The translations under genes were made by a program, and so were the position numbers. A stretch of DNA of 64,000 bases from UBA6770 sp965660875. GTDB taxonomy: Bacteria; Bacteroidota; Bacteroidia; Flavobacteriales_G; Salibacteraceae. Shown here one piece after another: positions 49,701 to 58,476 of this stretch (positions are counted from its first letter, which is position 1; every line of letters starts with the position of its first letter). Below the pieces are notes generated by a model. The model searched no databases, was not told where the DNA came from, and saw nothing but the letters and a program-made list of their open reading frames with translations. Location: positions 1 to 64,000 of the forward strand of contig CBFIBQ010000013.1 in assembly GCA_965660875.1 (NCBI GenBank), given 5' to 3'.

Positions 49701-51741
49701 AGGGTGCCACGAATTGGATGTCGTTTTTAATAATACATCCTCCATTGCAGATACGAGTATTTGGGACTTCGGTGACGGAACCATTTTAGGAACGAATAAT
49801 TCGTCTGTTCCGCACACTTATACCAATACAGGTTCTAGCAGCTTATTCAGAACAGTGCGGCTTAATGTTGAGACGCAATTCGGGTGTAAAGATTCAGCCA
49901 ATTCAATGGTAGAAATTTTTCCGCAAATAATTTCAAAGTTCACCCAAAACGATACTGTTGGTTGTACTGATTTATTTGTGTCATTCACCGATAGTGCTGT
50001 AGGAGCACAATTCTATAATTGGGATTTTGGCGATAATACCAATGCAGGAAGTAAAAATGCAACCCATATTTTTCAGAATACGCTGCTTAAAGATACGCTT
50101 TACATAGTAAAACAAAAAGTAAGAAGTGCTTTTGGCTGCGAAGACTCTTCAACGATTCAGATTCGAGTTCACCCACTACCAATAGCAAGTTTTAATACGA
50201 GTGTATTGAGGGGATGCCAGCCGCTACAGGTAAATTATTTGAATAATTCTCGCTTAAACTTTAAAAGCTACTGGGATTTTGGTGATTTGGACACTTCCTT
50301 GTCTAATGGAAACACCTCAAACACTTTTGAACATAACGATGTAGTAAGTAAAGTCTTTACTTCCCAATTAATTGTTGAAACGGATAAGGGTTGTAGAGAT
50401 ACAACTAGTAGACAAATTGAGGTGTATCCGAAAATTTCCGCAGATTTCTCTATTGATGATACCAGCGGTTGCTCTGAGCATGAGGTAGAATTTACAAATT
50501 CGAGTTTAGGAGAAAATCAGTACGAGTGGGACTTTGGCGATGGAAACACCGATAGGGTAAGTGACCCAAGAAATACATTTGTTAATTCAGATACCGTAGA
50601 TCGTCAGTTTACCATTCAGTTGAAAGTAACTTCTTTATACGGTTGTTCCGATTCTATTAGTAAATCGGTGACTGTTTACCCGCAGCCGATTGCTTTGTTT
50701 ACCCCAACACCTGTAAATCAGAAGTATCCAAACGCAACGGTTACGCTTACAAACAATAGCTCTGCTGGCCCTTGGAATTATGCATGGTCGTTTGGGGACG
50801 GTTCCAATACTCAGAATAAATTCCCAACACCAAAAACATACGACACTTGGGGTGAATACGATATGACGCTAATTGTGTCTAACTCTAATTGTAGCGATAC
50901 GGTGTTGCGAAGTATCAAAATAGAGCCTCCTAGAGCTGTAATCGACTTCAAAGCCAGCAAGACAGGTTGTGCTCCTTTGACTTTAACTATTGAGAATAAT
51001 TCCATTTTTGGGAAGCAATTTTTGTGGAATTTTGGAGACGGAGGAACAAGCAGTGCTGAGTCACCTGCTCCATATATTTATAACCGACCTGGGGTGTATA
51101 CCATAAGTTTGACCGTGATTGGAGAAGATAATGACATTGTTGAGGAAATAAAAAAAGACAGTGTGGTGGTGCACGCTGAGGCTCGGTCCTTTTTTGATTA
51201 CAGACCAAGTGAAGTGAGTGTGCCTAATGACCCGCTTATCTTGTACAACCTTTCGGATGATGCAGATACCTATCTATGGGATATGGGAGATGGTACTACT
51301 TACACTGACTTGAACCCTGAACATACTTATACCGAAGCAGGAGTTTACACGATATCCTTAGTGGCAGATAATGTCTTTGGTTGTGCAGATACTTTTGAGG
51401 TAGAAAATGCTGTAACCGCTATTTCCTCAGGCTCGCTTAAATTTCCTAATGCATTTACGCCAAATCCAGGCGGTAGATCTGGAGGCGATTACAACCCTAG
51501 GACATTAGATAATTCTATATTTTTCCCAATCTTCGAGGGGGTTGTCGATTACCAATTGATTGTATTCAATAGGTGGGGAGAGATTGTGTTTGAAACAGAT
51601 GACATTACCGTTGGTTGGGATGGTTACTACAGAGATAAAGATGAAATGTGTCCGCAAGACGTATATGTGTGGAAAGCTGTTGGCAAGTATTCGAATGGAA
51701 ATGTTTTTGAAGAAGCTGGAGAAATTACTCTATTGAAATAA
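46708..51741 (+). CDS. Giant PKD-repeat surface protein with T9SS type B sorting domain
   Basis: A 1677-residue secreted protein with a signal peptide (about 1-23, end KAQC). It carries about 17 PKD domains: each has a W-x-F-G-D-G-type strand (WDFGDG, WNFGDG, WHFDDG and similar) followed by an H-x-Y/F strand and a paired-cysteine GC motif. The C-terminal 90 residues (FPNAFTPNPGG ... VFNRWGEIVFETDD ... GWDGYYRDK) form the gliding-associated type B sorting domain. It is probably a long fibre or adhesin on the cell surface. Its stop codon overlaps the next start, so it is coupled to the PorP/SprF protein. Confidence 0.92.
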   Translation: MTALRLVFVSLLILVIQTNTKAQCPQIIDGNGAASNTPRWVHCNGTAYTLFIQTNQATGAYTINWGDGTTSSGASLTPPATISHAYPATLRNYTITFTEPGKGCTITGTLVVERPVNASITRPVGSGGATTICAPGSLDFINSSTDASVNTTFRWDFGDGSPIVVKGSNDSGVTTAHTYLRNTVNCNTVVTLEAENFCTTVPSFASVGPINIYDLDDAAITPTATLLCYPDTQVGFLNTSNLNCRPQGNTTQRFEYWNFGNYWGSGDSLLGWLPFANPPSQTYQLKFPGKGSYTVTMVDSNLCGRDTTNTTIVIGDPPVANFTTDKDTVCAGNRIRFFNNTTGAANQSKWNFGDGVWRNRNMNNQNRRFNTPGTYTIQLAVFNTNGSGACTDTVSKQIHVLPGPTSAFSINPANGCDSLLVTITENSSAAAKWLWDFGDGNTDTNANPGSHFYDTTGNYNLSLTVTHSNGCTDVSSQTVQVFSSPIVDFTPKNVCEDVLASFTDNTVVPSGDALISWAWTFGDGGTSNVQNPMHKYTTSGTFKLQLLASTANCSSTDSFNIVVEPKPTADFAISDTVGCSPLASTFTNNSLVSSSYVWNFGDGDTSHQTNPTHSFINSTNSTVNFTVSLYANTAFGCSDTIQKQVRVFATPSASFTSTAVPKCGPSDVSFTNTSSGGVSNLWHFDDGDTSTASNPSHTFDNKTLFIEVYEVKLTVTSTNGCTDTAFQNVVVYPEPIFTFQTIPDSGCSPLTVQFPSITGAVAYKWYFGDGDSTFGPSPSHTYVNSTTNNVQYTATLIATSSFGCSDTNTSRILVHPNPKAIFTVDDSVNCQPHAVNFTNNSTGAVGFYWKFGDGDSSRSLSSVISHTYEHNLPNTQSYSAQLVAETQEGCFDTLVKQISTYPKVIADFQPTDTAGCSPLGVTFNDNSTGAQFYTWDFGDNNSSASNSPTHTYRNANLVQEVLYPKLRVSSQFGCLDSLQDTITVYPLPIAQYNHPILRGCHELDVVFNNTSSIADTSIWDFGDGTILGTNNSSVPHTYTNTGSSSLFRTVRLNVETQFGCKDSANSMVEIFPQIISKFTQNDTVGCTDLFVSFTDSAVGAQFYNWDFGDNTNAGSKNATHIFQNTLLKDTLYIVKQKVRSAFGCEDSSTIQIRVHPLPIASFNTSVLRGCQPLQVNYLNNSRLNFKSYWDFGDLDTSLSNGNTSNTFEHNDVVSKVFTSQLIVETDKGCRDTTSRQIEVYPKISADFSIDDTSGCSEHEVEFTNSSLGENQYEWDFGDGNTDRVSDPRNTFVNSDTVDRQFTIQLKVTSLYGCSDSISKSVTVYPQPIALFTPTPVNQKYPNATVTLTNNSSAGPWNYAWSFGDGSNTQNKFPTPKTYDTWGEYDMTLIVSNSNCSDTVLRSIKIEPPRAVIDFKASKTGCAPLTLTIENNSIFGKQFLWNFGDGGTSSAESPAPYIYNRPGVYTISLTVIGEDNDIVEEIKKDSVVVHAEARSFFDYRPSEVSVPNDPLILYNLSDDADTYLWDMGDGTTYTDLNPEHTYTEAGVYTISLVADNVFGCADTFEVENAVTAISSGSLKFPNAFTPNPGGRSGGDYNPRTLDNSIFFPIFEGVVDYQLIVFNRWGEIVFETDDITVGWDGYYRDKDEMCPQDVYVWKAVGKYSNGNVFEEAGEITLLK

Positions 51742-52760
51742 TGAAAGAGCTAAAAATCATATTTCTTTTATTGTTTGTGCTTTTGAGTGCAGGAATTAAG
51801 TCACAAGATGCCCAGTTTTCGCAATTTTATGCAGCGCCTTTGATTATTAACCCAGGATTAACAGGTAATACTGTTCAGAGTAGGTTTAGTCTAAACTATA
51901 GGAATCAATGGCCAGCGGTTCCCAATTCGAAGTCATTTTCGAGTTATGCTTTTTCTTATGAGCACAATTTTGACGACTACAACAGCTCCTTGGGTTTGTT
52001 GACTTTTCACGATAGGGCAGGTTTGGCTGGGCTACGAACCACTAGTGCACTTTTTAGCTACGCCTATCGTGTTCGCGTTACCAGAAAATTCTCGTGGAAA
52101 CCGGCCTTACAAATTGGCGTTGTAAATCGCCATATTGACTTTGGAGAATTGCTCTTTAACGATCAACTGCAAACAGGAGCGGCAGTTTCAGCTTCACAGC
52201 AAGATTATATTGCTCGATCGAGGTATTCCATGGACATAAACGCGGGGGCGGTTGGTTTTTCAACAAATTATTGGTTTGGTGTTTCGGTGCACCACATTAA
52301 CCGTCCAGATATTTCTCTCGTAGGAAACGGTGCACGTGTAGATCCAAAATTTTCGGTTCAAGGCGGTTGGAATATACCGGTAGAAAAAGACATTAAGCGA
52401 CGTATTGTTTCTCAAGTAATGCTGGCCGCAAACTATAAACACCAAGGAAGCCGAGATCAATTGGATATTGGGGCCTATTTCAACTACGTCCCTTTCTTTT
52501 TTGGTGCGTGGTATCGCGGTATACCTCTAAAAAAAGCTGATGTAGATTTAAACAATCACGATGCATTTATCGTGGTACTTGGATATAAAAAGAATGGATT
52601 GTCCATTGGGTATTCCTACGACATTACCATTTCGAAATTAACATCTGCAACTTCAGGTGGAGCCCATGAAATAAGCACCTCGGTGGAACTGGCATCTAGA
52701 AAAAACCTACGCAAAAGGAGAAGACGCAGCCGTTTTATGATTCCTTGTCCACAATTCTAA
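51741..52760 (+). CDS. PorP/SprF-family outer-membrane protein, T9SS partner
   Basis: A 339-residue outer-membrane beta-barrel of the PorP/SprF family. It has a signal peptide (cleavage near SAGIKSQDAQ), the family's QFSQFYAAPLIINPGLTG block and a TGNTVQSRFSLNYRNQWPAV block, and many amphipathic strands. SprF is needed for secretion or attachment of SprB, and copies usually sit next to their type B cargo. The TAATG overlap with the 1677-residue gene makes them one translational unit, so this is very likely that cargo's dedicated partner. The C-terminus is unusually basic (KNLRKRRRRSR). Confidence 0.93.
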   Translation: MKELKIIFLLLFVLLSAGIKSQDAQFSQFYAAPLIINPGLTGNTVQSRFSLNYRNQWPAVPNSKSFSSYAFSYEHNFDDYNSSLGLLTFHDRAGLAGLRTTSALFSYAYRVRVTRKFSWKPALQIGVVNRHIDFGELLFNDQLQTGAAVSASQQDYIARSRYSMDINAGAVGFSTNYWFGVSVHHINRPDISLVGNGARVDPKFSVQGGWNIPVEKDIKRRIVSQVMLAANYKHQGSRDQLDIGAYFNYVPFFFGAWYRGIPLKKADVDLNNHDAFIVVLGYKKNGLSIGYSYDITISKLTSATSGGAHEISTSVELASRKNLRKRRRRSRFMIPCPQF

Positions 52761-53268
52761 GTGTTTTTAGTGCCCTATTTTTTTCTCCAGCACTTCCGTA
52801 TTCTATAACCTGTAAGAGTGAGTTTCTCAATTCGTTTTTGATACTAGGGTAGCGAATAGAGAAGGCTAACAGTATGTCCATACACCATGCACGAACTGCA
52901 ATAGAAACATCATTATTGTTTAATAATGAAAAACAATAATCCATTAGTAAACCCTCATTTGAATTCGGTAATTCGTGGCTTGCAATAACTTTAAGTAAAC
53001 TTCGTCTAACTGCATCACTTTTGGATGCGATTACGGTATTAATAATGCGTGCTAATCGAGGTTGAATGAGTTCAGGTTCAATTTGATTTAAATGATCCAA
53101 TGCCCATGCAGCGCGCCAATTATATTTATGGTTGTTGTCTTCGGTTAAATCAAAAAATGATTGTAATAAGCGTTCGTGTTTAACTGCAAGTCGGGCAAGC
53201 CCTGATACTTGTTTTTTAGAAGTTTCTGATTCAAACTCAGCAACCAGCCATTCTTTTGAATAATCCAT
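52735..53268 (-). CDS. HEAT-like repeat protein of unknown function
   Basis: A 177-residue all-helical protein beginning at the ATG at 53268 (MDYSKEWLVAEFESE), whose start overlaps the upstream lipoprotein's stop as TAATG. Helix pairs (SGLARLAVKHERLLQSFF, YNWRAAWALDHLNQIE, DAVRRSLLKVIASHEL, IAVRAWCMDILLAFS) look like HEAT repeats, usually protein-binding. There is no signal peptide. A longer in-frame start exists but overlaps the upstream gene more. The last 26 bases overlap the PorP/SprF gene end to end. Confidence 0.65.
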   Translation of the reverse strand: MDYSKEWLVAEFESETSKKQVSGLARLAVKHERLLQSFFDLTEDNNHKYNWRAAWALDHLNQIEPELIQPRLARIINTVIASKSDAVRRSLLKVIASHELPNSNEGLLMDYCFSLLNNNDVSIAVRAWCMDILLAFSIRYPSIKNELRNSLLQVIEYGSAGEKNRALKTLRIVDKES

Positions 53269-53822
53269 TATGGAGGAGGAAAACCAGTATTTGTAATACA
53301 AGGCACTGGGCCTTCATATGAGCACCTGGGATAATGCGTAAAGGTTATTGTTTCGTTTGTGGTATCCGTAACTTCAAACTCTAAGTTACAGGTAGTGTTC
53401 CATTTTTTTAAGCACTCCATATCGAACTCCCAATTACTGTTTTTGAGCGATTGCTGCATTTCTGCGTCCGCTTTATATCCCTCTTTAATACAATAGCTTC
53501 CGTTTTTCAACTTTGCACTTGCAATGCCTAGATTATTGGTAGCCAGTCTTTGAGAAACCCCGTGTTTATTTTCTATGTAGAATATGAAATCAATCGCTGG
53601 GGCACCTTTCATTCTATTCCGTTCCATTTCTTCTGTTGGAGCAGCGCCCCCGCAATAAGGGTTTATTTGTCTGACAAAAAACTGAACAGTTTTTAATTCA
53701 TTGTCTTTTATACTGCTTACCGCTTCGGTGGACTCTGAACTTTTTATTGCTTTCGAATTTTTTTCTGAATTCTTGCAAGACAGCATAGTTGCAGCTAGAA
53801 ATACGATTAACCATTTTACCAT
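53268..53822 (-). CDS. Predicted lipoprotein of unknown function
   Basis: A 184-residue lipoprotein with a lipobox LSC (Cys16). After a Ser/Glu-rich linker the mature part has several Cys (CGGA near 80, CIKEG, CLKKWNTTC, YPRCSYEGPVPC), so disulfides are likely. A segment SYCIKEG and an HYPRCSYEGP end are distinctive but not recognised. The gene runs into the HEAT-like gene by the TAATG overlap. A TAGATTTG box lies four bases before the ATG. Confidence 0.7.
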   Translation of the reverse strand: MVKWLIVFLAATMLSCKNSEKNSKAIKSSESTEAVSSIKDNELKTVQFFVRQINPYCGGAAPTEEMERNRMKGAPAIDFIFYIENKHGVSQRLATNNLGIASAKLKNGSYCIKEGYKADAEMQQSLKNSNWEFDMECLKKWNTTCNLEFEVTDTTNETITFTHYPRCSYEGPVPCITNTGFPPP

Positions 53823-53826
53823 CTCA

Positions 53827-53834
53827 CAAATCTA
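53827..53834 (-). promoter_or_regulatory. Promoter -7 box TAGATTTG (lipoprotein side of divergent pair)
   Basis: Minus-strand TAGATTTG fits TAnnTTTG and is four bases before the ATG at 53822, again nearly leaderless. The opposite-strand box at 53848-53855 is 14 bases away, so the two promoters overlap. Confidence 0.55.
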
Positions 53835-53847
53835 GTATATCAAGCCG

Positions 53848-53855
53848 TATATTTG
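53848..53855 (+). promoter_or_regulatory. Promoter -7 box TATATTTG (carboxypeptidase side)
   Basis: TATATTTG matches the consensus and lies 34 bases before the ATG at 53890. The upstream ATG at 53864 runs into a stop after ten codons, so it could be a tiny leader ORF. Confidence 0.5.
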
Positions 53856-53889
53856 AAGTCCATTATGACAAAAACAGTAAGGGAATTGT

Positions 53890-55620
53890 ATGACTAAATT
53901 TATTGTTGAATTAAAGTTTTGTATTGCCTGTTTTGTTGGGTTGTTATTCCTTCAGGTAGCTGAAGCTCAGACGAATAAATATTTAAAGAACGAAAGTTTA
54001 ACTTATAATGAAGCAATAAGTGAGCTCCAACGAATATCGACCAATAGTCCCTACATTAAACTAGTTCAAGCGGGAAAAACTGATGTTGGTAGGCCATTGC
54101 ACACGGTAATTTTTAATATGGATAAGGTCTTTGAGCCCGAGTCCATTAATCGATCAGAAAAAGTTGTGTTGCTTATAAACAATGCGATACATCCTGGCGA
54201 ATCATGTGGTGTGGATGCCACCGTTAAATTCTTTGAGTATTTGTCTCAACATAGAAAAGAGTTTCCGAATGTAGTTGTGGTTGCCATTCCTGTTTACAAT
54301 ATCGGCGGTATGCTCAATAGATCAAAGTACAACCGATCCGGACAAGCTGGGCCAGTAGAATGTGGCTTTAGAGGGAATTACCAGCACTTAGATTTAAATC
54401 GAGATTTTATTAAAACGGATGCGCTAAACACGGAGTCTTTTCACCAGATTTACCACAATTGGAAACCGAATTTATTCATGGATACGCATACTACCAATGG
54501 AAGCGACCATCAATACCCTCTTACTTTGATAATTTCCCAACGTAACAAGATGAATCCAATTTTAGGAGACTTTACTTTCGATAAGTTGGAGCAGTATCTG
54601 TACCGAAAAATGAAGGAAAAGGATAAGGAAATCATACCTTATGTATATTTAATGGATCAATCTCCAGAAAATGGAATCAAAGATTTTTTAGAAACGCCGC
54701 GATATTCCAGTGGATATGTGAATTTATTCAACACCATAGGAATTATAAGTGAGGCGCATAAATACTCTAGTTTTAAGCATAGGGTGGAGTATACGTATGA
54801 ATTGATGCGCGTGCTTGGCACATTTGCAACAGGTAATAATAATGAGTTGATACGAATAAAAAAATTAGCGGATAATTTTGATCAAGAACAAAATCAGTTT
54901 GTACTAAACTGGGAATTAGACACTGGCACTGCTGCCGATCTAAAATTTAGGGGGTATGCCTTTGAAATGGTTAAAAGTCAAACTACAGGATTGCCCAGAA
55001 GGAATTTTGACCGATCTAAAAAAGTGAATTATACAATTCCTTTTTATCGTTCCTATAGGGCAATACAAGGTGTAAGCGTTCCTAGTTATTATGTGATTCC
55101 TCAGTGCTATAGAAAACTTATAGAAATTTTAAAAAATCAAGGCATTTCCATGAACCAATTAGAAAGAGACAGTATACTCTCAGGTGGAATGTATTACATT
55201 AAAGATTTGGAAACCAGTGGTTCAGCGTATGAAAAACATTTTTCGCATAAAAAAGTTGATGTGAGCGAACAATTTCAGCAGGTTCAATTTTACAAAGGCG
55301 ATTTTTTAATAAATACACAGCAAGAATCCCGCAGATATTTGGTTGAAACTCTGGAGCCCACTGCTGCCGATGCTTTTTTTCGTTGGAATTTTTTCGACAA
55401 TATTTTACAGCAGAAAGAATGGTTCTCCGATTTTGCCTTTGACCCTATTGCAAAAGGAATTTTGGAAAGTAATCCAGATTTGAAGCAAGAATTTTTAAAG
55501 AAACAAGAAACAGACTCAATGTTTTCAGAGAATCATCAAGCTCAGCTTTATTGGGTCTTTGAACGTTCGTATTTTTACGAGCTAGAACACAAACGTTATC
55601 CAATAATGCGCGTATATTAG
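53890..55620 (+). CDS. M14-family zinc carboxypeptidase (secreted)
   Basis: A 576-residue protein with a signal peptide (MTKFIVELKFCIACFVGLLF, cleavage near AEAQ). Zinc ligands His101 and Glu104 are in NAIHPGESCG, the third His is in MDTHTTNG (His200), and the catalytic Glu288 is in ISEAHKYSSF. LDLNRDF is the substrate block near 168-174. It belongs to the M14 group with long C-terminal tails, about 250 residues beyond the catalytic domain. It should cleave C-terminal amino acids or peptide side chains outside the cytoplasm. It precedes the CotH gene by seven bases. Confidence 0.9.
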   Translation: MTKFIVELKFCIACFVGLLFLQVAEAQTNKYLKNESLTYNEAISELQRISTNSPYIKLVQAGKTDVGRPLHTVIFNMDKVFEPESINRSEKVVLLINNAIHPGESCGVDATVKFFEYLSQHRKEFPNVVVVAIPVYNIGGMLNRSKYNRSGQAGPVECGFRGNYQHLDLNRDFIKTDALNTESFHQIYHNWKPNLFMDTHTTNGSDHQYPLTLIISQRNKMNPILGDFTFDKLEQYLYRKMKEKDKEIIPYVYLMDQSPENGIKDFLETPRYSSGYVNLFNTIGIISEAHKYSSFKHRVEYTYELMRVLGTFATGNNNELIRIKKLADNFDQEQNQFVLNWELDTGTAADLKFRGYAFEMVKSQTTGLPRRNFDRSKKVNYTIPFYRSYRAIQGVSVPSYYVIPQCYRKLIEILKNQGISMNQLERDSILSGGMYYIKDLETSGSAYEKHFSHKKVDVSEQFQQVQFYKGDFLINTQQESRRYLVETLEPTAADAFFRWNFFDNILQQKEWFSDFAFDPIAKGILESNPDLKQEFLKKQETDSMFSENHQAQLYWVFERSYFYELEHKRYPIMRVY

Positions 55621-55627
55621 TTAGAGT

Positions 55628-57826
55628 ATGATACAAAGAATAACTTACACGATTTTAGGTTTGCTTTCCTTTGCGGCGGCTCTTGCTCAGTATGGTAAAG
55701 TAGATCATTGGGAAACAGCAATTTTTACTTCTGAAGAATGGAGGTATCATGTAGGCAATACTGCGCCGGACCCGAATTGGAAAAGCGAAACGTTTAACGA
55801 TAACTCATGGCTAAAAGGAAAAGGTGGACTTGGTTTTGGGTACGCTAATCTAAAAACCACGGTACCTACAACGCGCTCTTTGTATATTAGAAAGGAGTTT
55901 ACGATTTCGGACTACACAAAGATTGTAAGTGCTGTGTTGTTGTCGGATTACGACGCATCATTCGTAGCATACATTAACGGTTACGAATTTAGGAGAAGAA
56001 ATATTGGTTCTACTTTTAATGAGCCCTTGCATACCGATGTTGCAGATGTAGAAAGAAAAGCAAAACTTATAGACAATGGAAAATACGAGGATTATATACT
56101 GAAGGATTACCAGCTGAATAATAGACTTAAAAACGGAAAAAACGTGCTGGCCATTCAGATTCATGCCAGTTCCACAGCACCAACTAAGCTTGCTGGTTTT
56201 TTTAACTTTTTGTTTGCAATGAAAGATGCTACAACTCAATTTGCAGCTGCACCAACTTGGTTTGAGCCACCTCCAATGTATGCAGAGTATTCAACATTGC
56301 CTATTGTTCGTATCAATTCTCCTAGATTGAATGATTCGCTGAAAATACCTGGCAGCATGGAAATAACATGGCATGGAAAAGGGGAGAAGCATTATTTTGA
56401 TGAACCGCCCAATCATTACAATGGGAGGATTTCTATCAAAAACAGAGGGAACAGTACTTTGGAGTTTCCAAAAAAATCAATGCGTATAGAAACTCAAGAC
56501 TCCTTAGGAAATAATTACAACTTATCCCTATTTGGATTCCCCTCTGAAAATGATTGGGTCCTTTACGCGCCATATACCGATAAGTCGCTGCTTAGAAACT
56601 ATGTGATGTACGATATAGCACGCAATATGCTCGAATGGGGTCCCAGGACGCAGTTGTGTGAAGTTTTTCACAACGGGTATTACCTTGGGGTTTATGTGTT
56701 TACAGAAAAAATAAAGCGAGACAACGATAGAGTAGCCATTAGACAACTACGGCAAAATGACACCACGGGAAATGATATTTCGGGTGGTTATATGACCAAA
56801 GTTGATTGGCAGTATGGTGCTAACCCCGCAGCATTTACACCATCGCACAGTACTAATTACCCCTACTATAGTCCAATCACTTTTGAACATGTGGAACCAG
56901 AAGTTGATTCTTTGCATCCGAAACAGAAAAAGTACATTGAGGATTTTTATTTTGATTTTCAAGAAAACCTGTTAAGCGATAATTATCTAGACCAAGAAAA
57001 TGGTTATCCAAAGTACATAAATGATGCAAGTTTTGCCGATTATATGATTTTAAATGAGTTGTCTAAGGACATAGACTCCTATAGGTACAGCACGTATTTT
57101 TATAAAAATCATGTTATTGATGACGGTCTAATGCATTTGGGACCTGCTTGGGATTACAATTTAGGTTTCGGTAATGTTGATTTTGGCACTGAAGGTGCTC
57201 AATTCCCAATAAAATGGATGTACAATAAAGAAGGCAACAGAATATGGTGGTTTGCCCGATTGCTAGAAGACGAACGTTTTGCAGAAACATTGAATTGTAG
57301 GTGGAATTATTACCGTCAGCAGCGAGGTACGATTTCAAAAAGTTATCAGTTTAATATTATTGACGATGCCATTGCGGAAATGGGAGATGCAGTTGCTCGA
57401 AATCACTACCATTGGGAGACACTTGGACGCTATGTGTGGCCAAATAATTTTGTAGGTGATACCTACGAAGAGGAGATTGATTATTTGAAAAATTGGATAG
57501 AAGAGCGAATTGATTGGATGGACATCAATATTCCGGGAGATTGTAATGTCCCACTAACATCAGATTACCTATTGGGTGATTCTGAAGGTCAAGGGGTAAC
57601 CCTTTTTCCTAACCCTACCACATCGGCCGTTTCAATTGCGGCTCCCAATACAATTGTTGCTGTGGGTATTAGTGATATCAATGGCAGAATCGTTTTAATT
57701 CCAAATACGGGACAATCAAAACGCATTGATTTAGTGTTGGGTGACGACTTAAAACCGGGTATTTACTTTGTGGAAATTGATTTGGAAGACGGAAAGCAAG
57801 AAGTAAAAAAGCTGGTGATTAACTAA
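55628..57826 (+). CDS. Secreted CotH-kinase-family protein with T9SS type A sorting domain
   Basis: A 732-residue protein with a signal peptide (end ALAQYG). An N-terminal beta domain (about 25-200) is followed by the CotH domain (about 225-570): RISIKNRGNSTLEFPKKSM (basic substrate/ATP strand), DWVLYAPYTDKSLLRN, GYYLGVYVFTEKIKRD and HLGPAWDYNLGFGN, with the Asp-Tyr-Asn in place of the catalytic-Asp and metal-binding motif of CotH kinases. The end (LFPNPTTSAVSI to GIYFVEIDLEDG) is a type A sorting domain. CotH enzymes phosphorylate secreted proteins. It converges on the DUF2490 gene of the neighbouring operon, overlapping its end by four bases. Confidence 0.9.
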   Translation: MIQRITYTILGLLSFAAALAQYGKVDHWETAIFTSEEWRYHVGNTAPDPNWKSETFNDNSWLKGKGGLGFGYANLKTTVPTTRSLYIRKEFTISDYTKIVSAVLLSDYDASFVAYINGYEFRRRNIGSTFNEPLHTDVADVERKAKLIDNGKYEDYILKDYQLNNRLKNGKNVLAIQIHASSTAPTKLAGFFNFLFAMKDATTQFAAAPTWFEPPPMYAEYSTLPIVRINSPRLNDSLKIPGSMEITWHGKGEKHYFDEPPNHYNGRISIKNRGNSTLEFPKKSMRIETQDSLGNNYNLSLFGFPSENDWVLYAPYTDKSLLRNYVMYDIARNMLEWGPRTQLCEVFHNGYYLGVYVFTEKIKRDNDRVAIRQLRQNDTTGNDISGGYMTKVDWQYGANPAAFTPSHSTNYPYYSPITFEHVEPEVDSLHPKQKKYIEDFYFDFQENLLSDNYLDQENGYPKYINDASFADYMILNELSKDIDSYRYSTYFYKNHVIDDGLMHLGPAWDYNLGFGNVDFGTEGAQFPIKWMYNKEGNRIWWFARLLEDERFAETLNCRWNYYRQQRGTISKSYQFNIIDDAIAEMGDAVARNHYHWETLGRYVWPNNFVGDTYEEEIDYLKNWIEERIDWMDINIPGDCNVPLTSDYLLGDSEGQGVTLFPNPTTSAVSIAAPNTIVAVGISDINGRIVLIPNTGQSKRIDLVLGDDLKPGIYFVEIDLEDGKQEVKKLVIN

Positions 57827-58476
57827 TCTAGCTTAATCTTGTACCCTATGCCCAATATGTACTCTCTGTCTGGGTTGGCTTGATTCAAGTCAAACTGAGA
57901 TCGGTAAAAAACATCTACTTCAGATTTTTTTCCAATTTCAAACTCTAAACCACCAGTGTAACGTTGGCGGCTCCAATTCCTGAAACCTTCTTCGTACTCC
58001 CACGAATAGAAATACTCTGCATCACCGTACATTTTAAATTTTTTATTGAATTTGTGTGCATATCGAAAGCGAAAGCGAATGTTGTCTTCATCAAGTGAGC
58101 CTCGGAAAAACTCACGCTGTAGCCTGATTCGAGCATAGAACCTTTCGTCCTTAGCTTCTATTCTAAAGGTTTGATCAAAATCAAAACGTTGATTTACACC
58201 AAACCCTTCATCCCATTGACTTAACCGGTAATTTATGCTGGGTCGATACCAATCGGCAACTTCATACTTTGTAGATAGTTCTAGGAAATGGTTGCCCAAA
58301 GCACTGGAGTTGTTATCAAACCGGGCTTGTAATTGCCCAGCAATACTAAATTTTTTATTTAGCTCTTTTGAAATGCCAGCACCCGTCCATATTTGGAAAT
58401 CATTTTGCTGCCCAATAACATTCAAACTAATCAATAGTCCAAGACAAAAAGTAATTATGTTGAATGGCGCAGTCAC
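57823..58476 (-). CDS. DUF2490 family outer-membrane beta-barrel-like protein
   Basis: A 217-residue protein with a signal peptide (cleavage near NVIGQQN). The mature part has alternating amphipathic strands (FSIAGQLQARFDNNSS, WYRPSINYRLSQWD, YARIRLQREFFRGS, ILGIGYKIKLD) typical of DUF2490 outer-membrane proteins. Function unknown. It is last in the LTD-lipoprotein-VTC-DUF4956-DUF2490 operon, with no gap after the DUF4956 gene, and ends head-on with the CotH gene. It may provide an outer-membrane port for the same envelope process. Confidence 0.83.
   Translation of the reverse strand: MTAPFNIITFCLGLLISLNVIGQQNDFQIWTGAGISKELNKKFSIAGQLQARFDNNSSALGNHFLELSTKYEVADWYRPSINYRLSQWDEGFGVNQRFDFDQTFRIEAKDERFYARIRLQREFFRGSLDEDNIRFRFRYAHKFNKKFKMYGDAEYFYSWEYEEGFRNWSRQRYTGGLEFEIGKKSEVDVFYRSQFDLNQANPDREYILGIGYKIKLD

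Noticed and set aside
46708..51741. CRISPR-like or tandem DNA repeats in the PKD gene
   Set aside because: Repeats are at the protein level with varied codons; no constant-length direct repeats with spacers are seen.
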